Positions 15,518-24,120 of a stretch of 44,478 bases of DNA are shown here, one piece after another. This DNA is from Caryophanales bacterium UBA6985 (GTDB lineage Bacteria > Bacillota_I > Bacilli_A > RF39 > UBA660). The translations under genes and the position numbers were made by a program. Position 1 is the stretch's first letter; each line of letters opens with the position of its first letter. Under the pieces are notes generated by a model. The model made no database searches. It saw only the letters and a list, made by a program, of their open reading frames with translations, and had not been told where the DNA came from. The stretch covers positions 1 to 44,478 of the forward strand of contig DJYF01000018.1 in assembly GCA_002450035.1 (NCBI GenBank), read 5' to 3'.

Positions 15518-17060
15518 ATTTAACAACAAATGGATGTTCTAAATCTTGCCAATGTAAATACAAAGGAGCACCTGTTGTATTTAATTTATCAGCGTCTGCT
15601 TGAGTTCTAGCATAACACTTAGTAGACTTAATTCCTTCTACAAAACCACTGAATTTAGAACCAGTTATACGAGATGTATCAACCATTGATAAATCTAAAG
15701 TATCCATACTAACATTTCTAAACATATTATATGCTTCTTCTACATTAGCAAAACTAAGTTTAGGAGTAACTATAGCAGGTATTTGAGAATAACCAAACAT
15801 ATAATTAAATTTATGACAATTTGTTGTATCTAGATTATTTAAAACAACGGGATTCTCAGTTTTAAAAGTATCAAACATATATGAATTATCTGTACTAGCA
15901 TCCGCTCTTAAGCCACTAACATTTAATTTTTTAATATTAGCATGAGTAAACATATTATATAAACGAGGAGCATTCACAAGATTCCAATTAGAAACGTCTA
16001 CCTCATTAGCAGTCATATAACCAAATGCACTATAAACATCCCTTACATGACTAACATCAAAATGTCTTAAATCAAGTTTGTCTAAATGAGTACCATTAAA
16101 CATTTCTTCAATTACTTCTACTTTAGAAGTATTAAAATTACTAACATCAAAATCACTTGCTGCTGCATGATAGAACATACAACCCATATATTTAACATTT
16201 CTAGTATCAAAACCACTTACATCTAAACTAGTAGCGCTTGAGTAATAAAACATACTAGTAAGATCTGTTGCATGAGATGTATTAAAACTAGATAAATCTA
16301 TACTTGTAGCTTTTGAAGAATGAAAAGTATTAAAAAAACTTGTAACGTATTCTCCATTAATAGTTGAACATAACTGTGTAGTAACAGGTTCAGTAGATTT
16401 TTTATCAGTTAATACTACATGCCAACCAACTGTTTGATTTTCTATAGCTGTTTTATCTTTATATGTATAAGTATATTGTCCATCAATAAACTTAGCACCA
16501 GGTACCATATCACCATCAAAAGTACATGTCTTACCTCTTGGTGTTCCAGTTGGAGTTATTTCAACATCATCAGCTGTAATGGTATTACCATCCCCATCTG
16601 TATAAACACTACAGTCATAGTATTTAGCAACTCCGTCAATTTTTAAATCATCATCATTTTCATCAACAAAATCTTCTAATTTAGCTTTGTCTACTTTTTT
16701 ATAATCTAAACCATATACTTTATATTCATCATTCCATAAAGTAATATAGTATTTTTGGTCTCCATCTTTATCCTTAGAACCAATTAATACAAACCCATCA
16801 TAAGTTCCTGTATTAGATAATCCTAAATCAGTTTTAACCTTATAAACAATACAACTTGCGTCCCCATTAAATAACTGATCCGACATATATTTATCTTGTG
16901 CTGCAGTATATACTTTTGTAATGTATTCAACAAAACTCTTTTGTTTTGCTGTAGTCATGATTTCTAATACACTTGGTATTGCTATAATCATAATAATAGC
17001 AAGTATTACTATAACAGCAAGTAATTCTACTAAAGTAAAACCTGATTTTTTTCTTCTCAT
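15516..17060 (-). CDS. Type IV pseudopilin-like protein with BspA-like (DUF285) repeats
   Basis: 514 residues from ATG 17060, chosen for GGTGA 5 bases upstream. The N-terminus is a class III prepilin signal: RRKKSG/FTLVELLAVIVI, cut after Gly with Glu at +5, then a hydrophobic helix to about residue 32. The next 170 residues resemble the beta part of the other pseudopilins in this window. From about 230 on come roughly 26-residue repeats of the form xLDLSxFDTSxVTxMxxMF, the BspA-like/DUF285 surface repeat. The leucine-rich-like C-terminal domain suggests an adhesin displayed on a pilus or pseudopilus, which is inferred. No assembly ATPase, platform protein or prepilin peptidase is nearby. Confidence 0.85.
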   Translation of the reverse strand: MRRKKSGFTLVELLAVIVILAIIMIIAIPSVLEIMTTAKQKSFVEYITKVYTAAQDKYMSDQLFNGDASCIVYKVKTDLGLSNTGTYDGFVLIGSKDKDGDQKYYITLWNDEYKVYGLDYKKVDKAKLEDFVDENDDDLKIDGVAKYYDCSVYTDGDGNTITADDVEITPTGTPRGKTCTFDGDMVPGAKFIDGQYTYTYKDKTAIENQTVGWHVVLTDKKSTEPVTTQLCSTINGEYVTSFFNTFHSSKATSIDLSSFNTSHATDLTSMFYYSSATSLDVSGFDTRNVKYMGCMFYHAAASDFDVSNFNTSKVEVIEEMFNGTHLDKLDLRHFDVSHVRDVYSAFGYMTANEVDVSNWNLVNAPRLYNMFTHANIKKLNVSGLRADASTDNSYMFDTFKTENPVVLNNLDTTNCHKFNYMFGYSQIPAIVTPKLSFANVEEAYNMFRNVSMDTLDLSMVDTSRITGSKFSGFVEGIKSTKCYARTQADADKLNTTGAPLYLHWQDLEHPFVVK

Positions 17061-17108
17061 TGTCTTCACCATCCTAATATTATTTATTCTATAGATAATT
17101 ATAAACAT

Positions 17109-17280
17109 AAAAAAAGCCTAAGACAAGAAGTGTGATAAAAAACCCGCTCGCACGAGGTGGTAGAATACATGCAAAACTTCAGGATTCCAAGTCAGAATAG
17201 CCTGGCTTTCAACACCATTTCGCAATTAATTCCCCAATTATATCACTTAGTCGGTTTTTACATTAAATCCTATCTTAGGT
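17109..17280 (-). ncRNA. Structured RNA of about 172 nt, unclassified (6S-like candidate)
   Basis: An extended -10 (TGATATAAT, 17287-17295) predicts a start at 17280. The next 11 bases (CCUAAGAUAGG, 17279-17269) pair without mismatch, with two G-U pairs, to CUUGUCUUAGG (17127-17117), which is followed at once by seven U. Inside, GUGAUA (17246-17241) pairs with UAUCAC (17137-17132), leaving a one-sided bulge of about 20 nt. The interior is clearly more GC-rich than the surroundings and has no reading frame. Promoter, end-to-end closing helix and terminator together argue for an RNA gene. A long rod with bulges and this length fit 6S RNA, but no signature was recognised; SRP RNA, tmRNA and known riboswitch cores were not matched. 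A pilin-gene leader is the alternative. Confidence 0.65.
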
Positions 17281-17286
17281 AACTTA

Positions 17287-17295
17287 ATTATATCA
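17287..17295 (-). promoter_or_regulatory. Extended -10 promoter of the structured RNA
   Basis: TGATATAAT, 7 bases before the predicted 5' end. The same nonamer recurs inside the RNA gene at 17238-17246. Confidence 0.65.
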
Positions 17296-17334
17296 TTTAT
17301 TATAAAATACTAAAATGAATAATTAATTATTTAC

Positions 17335-17370
17335 GTAAAAAAAATTCTCAAAGATTTACTTTGAGAACTT
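17335..17370 (-). terminator. Terminator of the polytopic membrane protein gene
   Basis: 9-bp stem TTCTCAAAG/CTTTGAGAA followed by about eight T on the minus strand, just after the stop at 17374-17376. Confidence 0.85.
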
Positions 17371-17373
17371 TTA

Positions 17374-18066
17374 TTATTTCTTTGTAGTTTTTTTAACAGG
17401 TTTTTTAGTTGTCTTTTTCACTGCTGTCTTTTTAACTTTACTAACACTCTTTGTTGCAGTAGTTGTTTTCTTAGCTGGAGCTTTTTGAACTTCATTTTTA
17501 CCAAGAGAACCAACTGCATATACGCTTACAATTAAAAATGCAAAATTAGCAACATAGAAGAAATATGGATATTGCATTCCTTCATAGAATATTACATCAT
17601 TAAATTTATAACAGATACAACTAATAAATATTACAAATACTATAAACATAGTTGGTAAATAAATATTAGTATTTTTAAGCTTCTTATCTTTTATTAAGAA
17701 GCATGTAAAATACAAGAAGAAGAATACAGTAAAGCACATTGTAAGTGCACAAATAATAGCAATAAAACTATATACTTCTAAGAATCCTTCATTTGCATAG
17801 AAGTATGAAAAAACCATAAATGCAAATGCTACTAAATAAACTAAACTTAGTACCGACCACACACTTATTCTTCTAAATTCTTGAATTAAATAAGAAGCAG
17901 CAAAGAATGCTATTAATAACGCAAAGAAGAATGCTAATGTATTTTCATCTATAAATGGTATATAACCTTGGCCACTAACGGCTGTACCAAGAGCAAGATA
18001 TAAAGCTCCTAATAAGAAAGCACCAATGTAATATAGAACAATAAATATCTTATTTTTCTTATTCAT
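17374..18066 (-). CDS. Polytopic membrane protein with lysine-rich tail
   Basis: I do not recognise this 230-residue protein. It has about six or seven hydrophobic segments (roughly residues 8-30, 42-60, 68-90, 100-125, 143-160, 172-192) and a cytoplasmic tail of about 35 residues built from Lys, Thr, Ala and Val (KKTTKKPVKKTTKK at the end). Such basic tails often contact nucleic acid or acidic phospholipid; that is inference. The start at 18066 is set by GAGGTGA, and the gene overlaps the end of the preceding one by 8 bases. The two are therefore co-translated and probably work together. Confidence 0.65.
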   Translation of the reverse strand: MNKKNKIFIVLYYIGAFLLGALYLALGTAVSGQGYIPFIDENTLAFFFALLIAFFAASYLIQEFRRISVWSVLSLVYLVAFAFMVFSYFYANEGFLEVYSFIAIICALTMCFTVFFFLYFTCFLIKDKKLKNTNIYLPTMFIVFVIFISCICYKFNDVIFYEGMQYPYFFYVANFAFLIVSVYAVGSLGKNEVQKAPAKKTTTATKSVSKVKKTAVKKTTKKPVKKTTKK

Positions 18067-18679
18067 TATATTCACCTCTTAATTTTTCTAATTTAATTAC
18101 ATTATCAATTATATTTAAATAATTAGCTCTATGTAAGGAATAAATTGAAGGTGACATACTAGCATATGAATAATCATATACATAGAAATTAGATCCAATA
18201 GCAAATTGAGAAGTTCCAAGTGATTGAACTAACTCTTCTTCTAGTATAAGAATAGTAAACATACTTTGAGTAATTTCATTATTATATTCTTCCTCTTCTG
18301 CTGTATCTTTTGCACCACACGCAGCACGAAGATCAATATACTTATCAGTTGTTATTCTTAAAGTGTTTAAGTCCTCATCAACAGTTATAAAGTTCTTCTT
18401 TAACTTTGAAACTGTTATAGCATTATCTCCTTTTCCGTTGTCTTCAAAAGAGGTGTTTTCATAATGCTTAACAAAGTCATTTAATGCATTCTTACATTTG
18501 TCATTTGTTATTTTATTGATTTCTGTCTTATATACATCTAGTTTCTTTATATTATCTTCTGAATCTCTTAAATCAAGAGTTTTAATAGAAGTACAATATT
18601 TAAATATAAATCCAAATGTCATAAATAGCATGAATGCTAAACCAAAAACAGCAACAATATTTCTTGTGTTATCTTTCAT
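18059..18679 (-). CDS. Membrane-anchored extracytoplasmic helical protein
   Basis: 206 residues. An N-terminal membrane anchor (about 8-28) is followed by a mostly helical, charged extracytoplasmic domain with two cysteines (DKCKNAL, RAACGAK) that may form a disulfide. No family is recognised. The strong purine run GGAAAAGGG precedes the ATG, and a TATAAT lies about 40 bases upstream (no clear -35). The gene opens a two-gene unit with the polytopic membrane protein at 17374-18066 and follows the terminator of the HerA-like gene. Confidence 0.6.
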   Translation of the reverse strand: MKDNTRNIVAVFGLAFMLFMTFGFIFKYCTSIKTLDLRDSEDNIKKLDVYKTEINKITNDKCKNALNDFVKHYENTSFEDNGKGDNAITVSKLKKNFITVDEDLNTLRITTDKYIDLRAACGAKDTAEEEEYNNEITQSMFTILILEEELVQSLGTSQFAIGSNFYVYDYSYASMSPSIYSLHRANYLNIIDNVIKLEKLRGEYNE

Positions 18680-18757
18680 TTTTTACCCTTTTCCTTTCCT
18701 ATTATAATTATAACCATATAATTATTTAATTACATTACTGTTTAATAAACTTTACAA

Positions 18758-18787
18758 ATAAAAAAGAATATAGACATCTATATTCTT
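18758..18787 (-). terminator. Terminator of the HerA-like gene
   Basis: 11-bp stem AAGAATATAGA/TCTATATTCTT with a 2-nt loop, then a T-run. Confidence 0.85.
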
Positions 18788-18794
18788 ATTATCT

Positions 18795-21146
18795 CTATGC
18801 TTTCCAACGTGCTACAACATCACAGTTTGATGAATATGGAGGAGGATTTGGCATATCCATTTTAACGATAACTGGTATCTTAAATGCATTACCAAAAGCA
18901 ACCATAGTACCACTTTGAAGTGAAGTTAACTTATCAATTACATCACCTGAGATATTAGGAAGCATTTTATTAATATAATCAAGGTCTAAAGGATGTGTCA
19001 TCTTTAAGATACAGAAGTTAGAAGTTTGTCCAATAACTGTATCAGATAACTCAACAGGTCTTTGAGATATTAAATCTAACATAACACCATATTTACGACC
19101 TTCCTTAGCAATACGTTCAAATATATTATAACCAAGTAAGAATAAATCAATATCACCTTTTTGAACATATCTATGAGCTTCTTCAATAAATAAGTTGAAA
19201 GGTATTTGAGCTCTTTCTTCTCTACTCTTTGCAAAGTCGAATATCATCTTACTAAATATTTTAACTATTGTTTTAGCAAGTTGATCATCAATATCTTCTA
19301 AGTTAATATTAACAATTTGACTACGTTTATCATTATGAACTATTAATGATGAAATATAGTTTTCTAGAGATATATAATTAGGAACATCGAAGAATTCTCT
19401 ATTAGATGAGTTATTTAATGCATGTAATCTAACTTGAATAATTGTAGCATTATCTTCCATGATCTTATTACCTAAGAATCCATCACCTATTAAACAGAAT
19501 GACATTGCTTTTTCTAAGTCATCAAGAGTAAAGAATGCATCTTCAGGAACAGGCATATGAAGTTCTAGATTATCATCTATAAACTTAAGTAAATATTCAT
19601 TAATTAATACTGATTCACCAAATTCACCATTTCTATCAATACCAAAGCACTCAGAGAATTTTCTAACATAACCAATTCCTTGAATATCAGTATCTACATT
19701 AAATTCTGGTGTAGAACAGTCTTTAAGAATTGTAAATATATCATTTTTCTTACCACTTGCTTGTTGATTTGAGAATAGTACACTCATGATTGCTTTTGCA
19801 ATTAAATGATTCTTAAGCTTACGAGTTATTTCATCATCTCTTGAGAATAACTTAGCAAGTTTTAAAGTTCTTTCAATAATAGTATATTGATGATGGTTAT
19901 CAGCTTGTAAAAGTAAACATAAATCATCAACTGTAAGTAAGAAAATTGGAATTCTTAACATTACATCTGTTGAATCAACAGGATTACTAGTTATGAATTT
20001 ATATTGATAATTTGGATTTAATTGATTTAATACTTTAAATGCATTTTTATATTCACCGTATGCATCAAAGAAGAATAAATTAGCATTAAAGCTTAAGAAA
20101 TTCTTATTTAAGAATATGTTTTGAACTATTCTAGCAACTGAACAAGATTTACCTGAACCAGTATTACCAAATATAGCCAAATGGTTTGAAAACATATCAT
20201 TAATATCTATAAATACATCTTTACCAGAGTAAATTGCACTCTTACCTAAATAAACATTCTTTTCTTCATCTTTACCAAAGATAATATCCATTTCTTCAGG
20301 TTCTATAATTCTTAATTTAGAATCTAATGTTGGTTTAATAATAGTACCAGCAATAAATCTATCACCTACAAATTGTCCTAGTAAGTTAACATGAGCGTCT
20401 GTTCCTTCAAGTTTTTTAACTTCACCAAGAATTTTCTTTCCTTCTGGTGTTTCAAATACAACATGCATATTCATCAAATTAGGAACTACCATGTTATCAG
20501 TATGTATTTCTACTATTGCAGTTACATCATTAATATTTTTAATGCTACCAAACATTTTTTGTTGTTCTTCAACAGGAGGAATATTTTTTAAATATGAGTC
20601 TTGATCAACTATATCTCTTGGATTAGACATTTCAGCGCTTTCATTTACTGTTGCATCACCAACTGGTTTTGCATTTTCTATAGCTGTAGGTGTTTCTACA
20701 GGTGTTGGTGTTGCTGCAGAGGCTTGAGCAGGCATTTCTACTGGTGCTTCTACTGGTGCTGGAGCAGCTACTGGTGCAGGTGCAACAGGTTCTTCCTTTT
20801 TCTCAGCAAATGGTATAGATATATTTATATCTTGTACATCTTGCACTTGAGAAGGAGTTTCATCTAAAACATCCATTACACTACTATCAACACTTGGACT
20901 AACAAGTATATTTGCTTGTTCATTAACAACTGGTGTTGCTGCAGGAGCTTGAGCAGGCATTTCTACTGGTGCTGGAGCAACTGCTGGTGCAGGTGTAACA
21001 GCTGGTGTTGCTGGAGGTGCTGCCATTAAATCAACTGGTGTTATTGGTGACTGTGTAACAGGGTTTACTCCTCCTAAATTAACAGGAGCAACTGGTGCCA
21101 CATTTGCCATATTTGTAATTTCATTTGGATTTAATTGTTCATTCAT
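18795..21146 (-). CDS. HerA-like (DUF87) DNA translocase/helicase with proline-rich N-terminus
   Basis: 783 residues from ATG 21146 (GAGG about 13 bases upstream; an in-frame TTG at 21155 is less likely). Residues 1-190 are low-complexity Pro/Ala/Val/Thr with internal duplication of a PVEMPAQAxAATP unit. A HAS-barrel-like beta domain (about 200-290) and the RecA-type ATPase follow: Walker A IFGNTGSGKS (325-334), Walker B FNLFIEEAHR, then SQRPVELSDTVIGQTSN, typical of HerA. HerA hexamers move DNA and usually work with NurA or other nucleases. No nuclease gene is adjacent, so a defence role is not supported here. The N-terminus resembles that of the PASTA protein at 635-1342, which may mean a shared partner or only shared low complexity. 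Confidence 0.85.
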   Translation of the reverse strand: MNEQLNPNEITNMANVAPVAPVNLGGVNPVTQSPITPVDLMAAPPATPAVTPAPAVAPAPVEMPAQAPAATPVVNEQANILVSPSVDSSVMDVLDETPSQVQDVQDINISIPFAEKKEEPVAPAPVAAPAPVEAPVEMPAQASAATPTPVETPTAIENAKPVGDATVNESAEMSNPRDIVDQDSYLKNIPPVEEQQKMFGSIKNINDVTAIVEIHTDNMVVPNLMNMHVVFETPEGKKILGEVKKLEGTDAHVNLLGQFVGDRFIAGTIIKPTLDSKLRIIEPEEMDIIFGKDEEKNVYLGKSAIYSGKDVFIDINDMFSNHLAIFGNTGSGKSCSVARIVQNIFLNKNFLSFNANLFFFDAYGEYKNAFKVLNQLNPNYQYKFITSNPVDSTDVMLRIPIFLLTVDDLCLLLQADNHHQYTIIERTLKLAKLFSRDDEITRKLKNHLIAKAIMSVLFSNQQASGKKNDIFTILKDCSTPEFNVDTDIQGIGYVRKFSECFGIDRNGEFGESVLINEYLLKFIDDNLELHMPVPEDAFFTLDDLEKAMSFCLIGDGFLGNKIMEDNATIIQVRLHALNNSSNREFFDVPNYISLENYISSLIVHNDKRSQIVNINLEDIDDQLAKTIVKIFSKMIFDFAKSREERAQIPFNLFIEEAHRYVQKGDIDLFLLGYNIFERIAKEGRKYGVMLDLISQRPVELSDTVIGQTSNFCILKMTHPLDLDYINKMLPNISGDVIDKLTSLQSGTMVAFGNAFKIPVIVKMDMPNPPPYSSNCDVVARWKA

Positions 21147-21206
21147 ACTTACCAACCTCTTATCTTATTTATAATAATATCATTTATAACAAATTTTATA
21201 AATACT

Positions 21207-22436
21207 TTAGACTAAATCTATAAATTTAAAATCTTCTTCATTAAATTCTATTTGGTAATTATTAACATACATAGTTATTAATAAATCACCACGTTTTACT
21301 TGATCACCTTTTACTTTATGTAAATAAATACCAACAGAATAATCAATTGTATCATCAAGCGTCATTTTAGAAGCTCCAAGTTTTGCAGCAAGTTTTGCAG
21401 CTCCAAGAGCATCTATATTATTTATTGTTCCGTCTTCCTTAGCTCTTATCATTATTTTCTTAGGACTAACATGTACCTTTGATATGTCACCACCTTGTGC
21501 AGTTACAAACTCAGTAAACTTTCTAAAAGCAGAACCATTTGCAAGAGTTTCACGTGCAAGACTTACTCCTTCTTCGTAACTAATACCTTTAGCCATATTA
21601 AGAAGTTTAGCAACTATATCAACACATGTTTCTTTTAAAGTGCATTCTTTACCTCTTAAAACATTCACTGCTTCAATTACTTCAATAGCATTACCAATTC
21701 CTTGACTTAAAGGATTACTCATATCATCTATTACAGTTTCAACTCTTCTATCATATGCTTCTCCAATAGCTTTTAGGCTATTAGCAAGTTTAGTAGCATC
21801 CTCTTTATTTTTCATAAGGGCACCACTACCATATTTAACATCAATTAGTATATTCTTTGCACCAAGTGCAATCTTTTTAGACATAATAGAAGAAGCTATT
21901 AAAGGAATAGATTCCGTAGTTCCTGTTACATCACGAAGAGCATATATTACTTTATCTAAAGGTGTTAAATTATCAGTTTGAGCACTTATTGCAAAACCAA
22001 GTGTATCAACTTGATTAATAAATTCTTCTTTAGATAAATTAACGTTAAATCCAGGTATACTTTCTAACTTATCAATAGTACCACCTGTAAAACCTAAACC
22101 ACGGCCACTCATCTTAGCCATATGTAGTCCAAGAGCCGCACACATTGGTCCAAGTATTAAAGTAGTAGTATCTCCTACTCCACCAGTTGAATGTTTATCA
22201 ACAACATTGTCCATTTTATCTGATAAATTATATTCTTCACCAGATTTTAAAAATATATCAGTAAGACTAATTGTCTCTTTTAAATTCATTCCATTTATAA
22301 CAATAGCCATAAGTAAAGAAGACATCTGATAATCAGGTATTTCTTTATTTAAATAGCCATTAAAAGCATATGATAATTCTTCATAATTTAATTCTTCGTT
22401 GTTTTTCTTTTTAGTTATTATATCTATGATATTCAT
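21207..22436 (-). CDS. pdp: Pyrimidine-nucleoside phosphorylase
   Basis: Pdp splits uridine or thymidine with phosphate to base and (deoxy)ribose 1-phosphate for nucleoside salvage. The protein has the family signature in SGRGLGFTGGTIDKLE and the phosphate-site region KHSTGGVGDTTTL, with KYGSGA later. At 409 residues it is some 20-25 shorter than typical, missing a little of the C-terminal domain. GGTGATG precedes the ATG. It has its own promoter (22454-22462) and may continue into the HerA-like gene, which starts 60 bases after its stop with no terminator seen between them. Confidence 0.93.
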   Translation of the reverse strand: MNIIDIITKKKNNEELNYEELSYAFNGYLNKEIPDYQMSSLLMAIVINGMNLKETISLTDIFLKSGEEYNLSDKMDNVVDKHSTGGVGDTTTLILGPMCAALGLHMAKMSGRGLGFTGGTIDKLESIPGFNVNLSKEEFINQVDTLGFAISAQTDNLTPLDKVIYALRDVTGTTESIPLIASSIMSKKIALGAKNILIDVKYGSGALMKNKEDATKLANSLKAIGEAYDRRVETVIDDMSNPLSQGIGNAIEVIEAVNVLRGKECTLKETCVDIVAKLLNMAKGISYEEGVSLARETLANGSAFRKFTEFVTAQGGDISKVHVSPKKIMIRAKEDGTINNIDALGAAKLAAKLGASKMTLDDTIDYSVGIYLHKVKGDQVKRGDLLITMYVNNYQIEFNEEDFKFIDLV

Positions 22437-22453
22437 ATCATCACCTATTATGT

Positions 22454-22462
22454 ATTATATCA
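22454..22462 (-). promoter_or_regulatory. Extended -10 promoter of pdp
   Basis: TGATATAAT directly behind the T-run of the upstream terminator. Confidence 0.65.
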
Positions 22463-22494
22463 AAAGAAAACAGAGTTATAAATATAACTCTGTT
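22463..22494 (-). terminator. Terminator of the LamG-like pseudopilin gene
   Basis: 12-bp perfect stem AACAGAGTTATA/TATAACTCTGTT with a 2-nt loop, then a T-rich tail. Confidence 0.88.
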
Positions 22495-22515
22495 ATTATT
22501 AATTATTTTTTAAAT

Positions 22516-23556
22516 CTAATTATATTTAATAAAAGAATATTCTTTCTTTTCTACTTTCTCATAAATAGTAGTCTCACCAGTTGCTTTAACTTTAACAGGA
22601 ACAAAGTTTCTTATTAACTTACCATTTTCATATATTTTACATGAGTAGAAAGTGCCTTGGAATACTCTATAGTCAGGAGTTCCAGCATTGCTAACAGAAA
22701 ATAAGAATATTGGGTATTTAGCTTTTAAATTAACCGTAGGATTTAAAACCGAATATTCCTTTTCGTTTACTTTAAAAGTCTTATTATCAAAAGTTACTTT
22801 TATTGGAGAAACAGATGGATTTTTTTTATTAAGACTTACTGATTTATCTCCCCAGTAAATAATATAGTTTACGTAAGTACTTGTAAATTGTCCAAAGATA
22901 GCAAGCGAGTCTTCAGATTTATAGATTGTTCTACTACCCATTATTGCATCAAAATTATTATCATCAATTTCTAATTCTATTTTAGTATTATCTGTTGGTA
23001 TTACTTGAGTATTAATATATTTATGACCATCTAACTTTAAACCATTTAAGAATTCATATTTAGGATTTTTAATCTCATTAACAATAGATGAACTTGCATC
23101 ATAATATGAATTAAATCCTGCTATATCTACAAGTTTTTCAATACTAGCAATTACTTCTATACTTTCAACATCTTCAAGTGACTCAACGCTTATATCTGTA
23201 CTTTTCTTTAAATTTATTAAATATGAATTGTCATATAAATATACATAAAAAGATCTCTTATCAGTTTCAGTTGCATCAATTAAAACATAACCTTTATAGT
23301 CCCCAGTGTTGTTAAAATCAAAATCACTTACTATATCATAAACAATAACACCTCTAATAGGTAATCCTTCTAAACTTCTTGTTGTATATTTTTCTTCCGC
23401 TTTTAAAACTGCTTTATTTGCATATTCAACAAGAGATTTTTTTCTTGCTGTTTCCATAGTACTTAATACTGCAGGAATAGCAATAATCATAATTATTGCC
23501 AAAATAACTATAACTGCTAATAGCTCAACTAACGTAAAACCTTTTTTATTATTCAT
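22516..23556 (-). CDS. Type IV pseudopilin-like protein with lectin/LamG-like C-terminus
   Basis: 346 residues. It has the prepilin signal NNKKG/FTLVELLAVIVILA, followed by the same hydrophobic helix and YxxKAxxKAEEKY segment as the other pseudopilins. The C-terminal 170 residues carry a concanavalin/LamG-like domain recognisable from KYINTQVIPTDNTKIELEI, an IMGSR strand, and FYSCKIYENGKLIRNFVP. This domain is widespread in Firmicute surface proteins and often binds carbohydrate. The combination suggests a minor pilin or adhesin tip, which is inferred. GGGTGAG precedes the ATG. Confidence 0.82.
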   Translation of the reverse strand: MNNKKGFTLVELLAVIVILAIIMIIAIPAVLSTMETARKKSLVEYANKAVLKAEEKYTTRSLEGLPIRGVIVYDIVSDFDFNNTGDYKGYVLIDATETDKRSFYVYLYDNSYLINLKKSTDISVESLEDVESIEVIASIEKLVDIAGFNSYYDASSSIVNEIKNPKYEFLNGLKLDGHKYINTQVIPTDNTKIELEIDDNNFDAIMGSRTIYKSEDSLAIFGQFTSTYVNYIIYWGDKSVSLNKKNPSVSPIKVTFDNKTFKVNEKEYSVLNPTVNLKAKYPIFLFSVSNAGTPDYRVFQGTFYSCKIYENGKLIRNFVPVKVKATGETTIYEKVEKKEYSFIKYN

Positions 23557-23635
23557 TCTTATCTCACCCTATTATAAATATACCATTTATCTTTCTAATA
23601 ATAAACAATACAATAAATAATTACTTTTTATTACC

Positions 23636-23667
23636 AAAAGAAAAAGTAAGATATTATCTTACTTTTT
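23636..23667 (-). terminator. mscL terminator
   Basis: 12-bp stem AAAAAGTAAGAT/ATCTTACTTTTT, loop of 3. The stop codon at 23659-23661 lies in the stem. Ends a long operon. Confidence 0.88.
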
Positions 23668-24117
23668 CTTCTTTTTTAATTCAGCAAGAATTGCTTCAAG
23701 AAGTTCTTCTTGATGATTAGCTTGTTTTTCTTGCTTTTCTTCTTTAGCTTCTTCTTTTTTCTTACCAATTGAAGTAAGCTTATTAAATGCTTTTAGTATC
23801 ATGAATAATACAAAAGCCATGATTAAGAAATTGATAACTGCAGTTATAAAATGTCCATAATCAAGATATTGACCTCCATAAATAGCAATCTTACCATTTA
23901 CTTCAGCACCCCCAATACCATTGATAAGTGGATTAATAAAGTCAGTAGTAAGTGCAGTTACAATTGATGCAAATGCAGAACCAATTATTACACCTACTGC
24001 CATATCCATTACATTGCCTTTTAAGACAAATGCTTTAAATTCAGCAAACAATCCTTTACTTTTTTCTGCTGTTTTTGCAGCTTTTTCTTTTGCAAATTCC
24101 TTAACATTCTCACGCAT
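23659..24117 (-). CDS. mscL: Large-conductance mechanosensitive channel
   Basis: MscL opens on membrane tension to release solutes during hypo-osmotic shock. The 152-residue protein shows the conserved first helix KGNVMDMAVGVIIGSAFASIV (about 33-53) and a second helix near 86-108 (FITAVINFLIMAFVLFMIL), ending in a Lys/Glu-rich bundle. The N-terminus is about 20 residues longer than usual and highly charged (KEFAKEKAAKTAEKSKG), an unusual cytoplasmic addition. The start is 3 bases after the cmk-alaS stop, and AGAAGGAG sits in the end of that gene, so it is translated as the last gene of the operon. Confidence 0.93.
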   Translation of the reverse strand: MRENVKEFAKEKAAKTAEKSKGLFAEFKAFVLKGNVMDMAVGVIIGSAFASIVTALTTDFINPLINGIGGAEVNGKIAIYGGQYLDYGHFITAVINFLIMAFVLFMILKAFNKLTSIGKKKEEAKEEKQEKQANHQEELLEAILAELKKKKK

Positions 24118-24120
24118 AAA

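Noticed and set aside
15600..16350. Regular spacing of similar units, considered as a CRISPR or tandem DNA repeat
   Set aside because: The repeats are at protein level (BspA-like, degenerate codons); there are no identical DNA repeats with unique spacers.
17109..17280. SRP RNA, T-box, cobalamin or c-di-GMP riboswitch identity for the structured RNA
   Set aside because: The conserved GGAAGG loop of SRP RNA, the T-box bulge and the conserved cores of these riboswitches were not found.
20391..20867. Plus-strand frames opposite the HerA N-terminus (Cys/Trp/Phe-rich)
   Set aside because: They are the reverse complement of the proline/alanine-rich coding sequence and look like no protein.
18795..21146. 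HerA-based defence system
   Set aside because: No SIR2, DUF4297, NurA or other effector gene is adjacent, and the neighbours are housekeeping or unknown membrane genes with terminators between.
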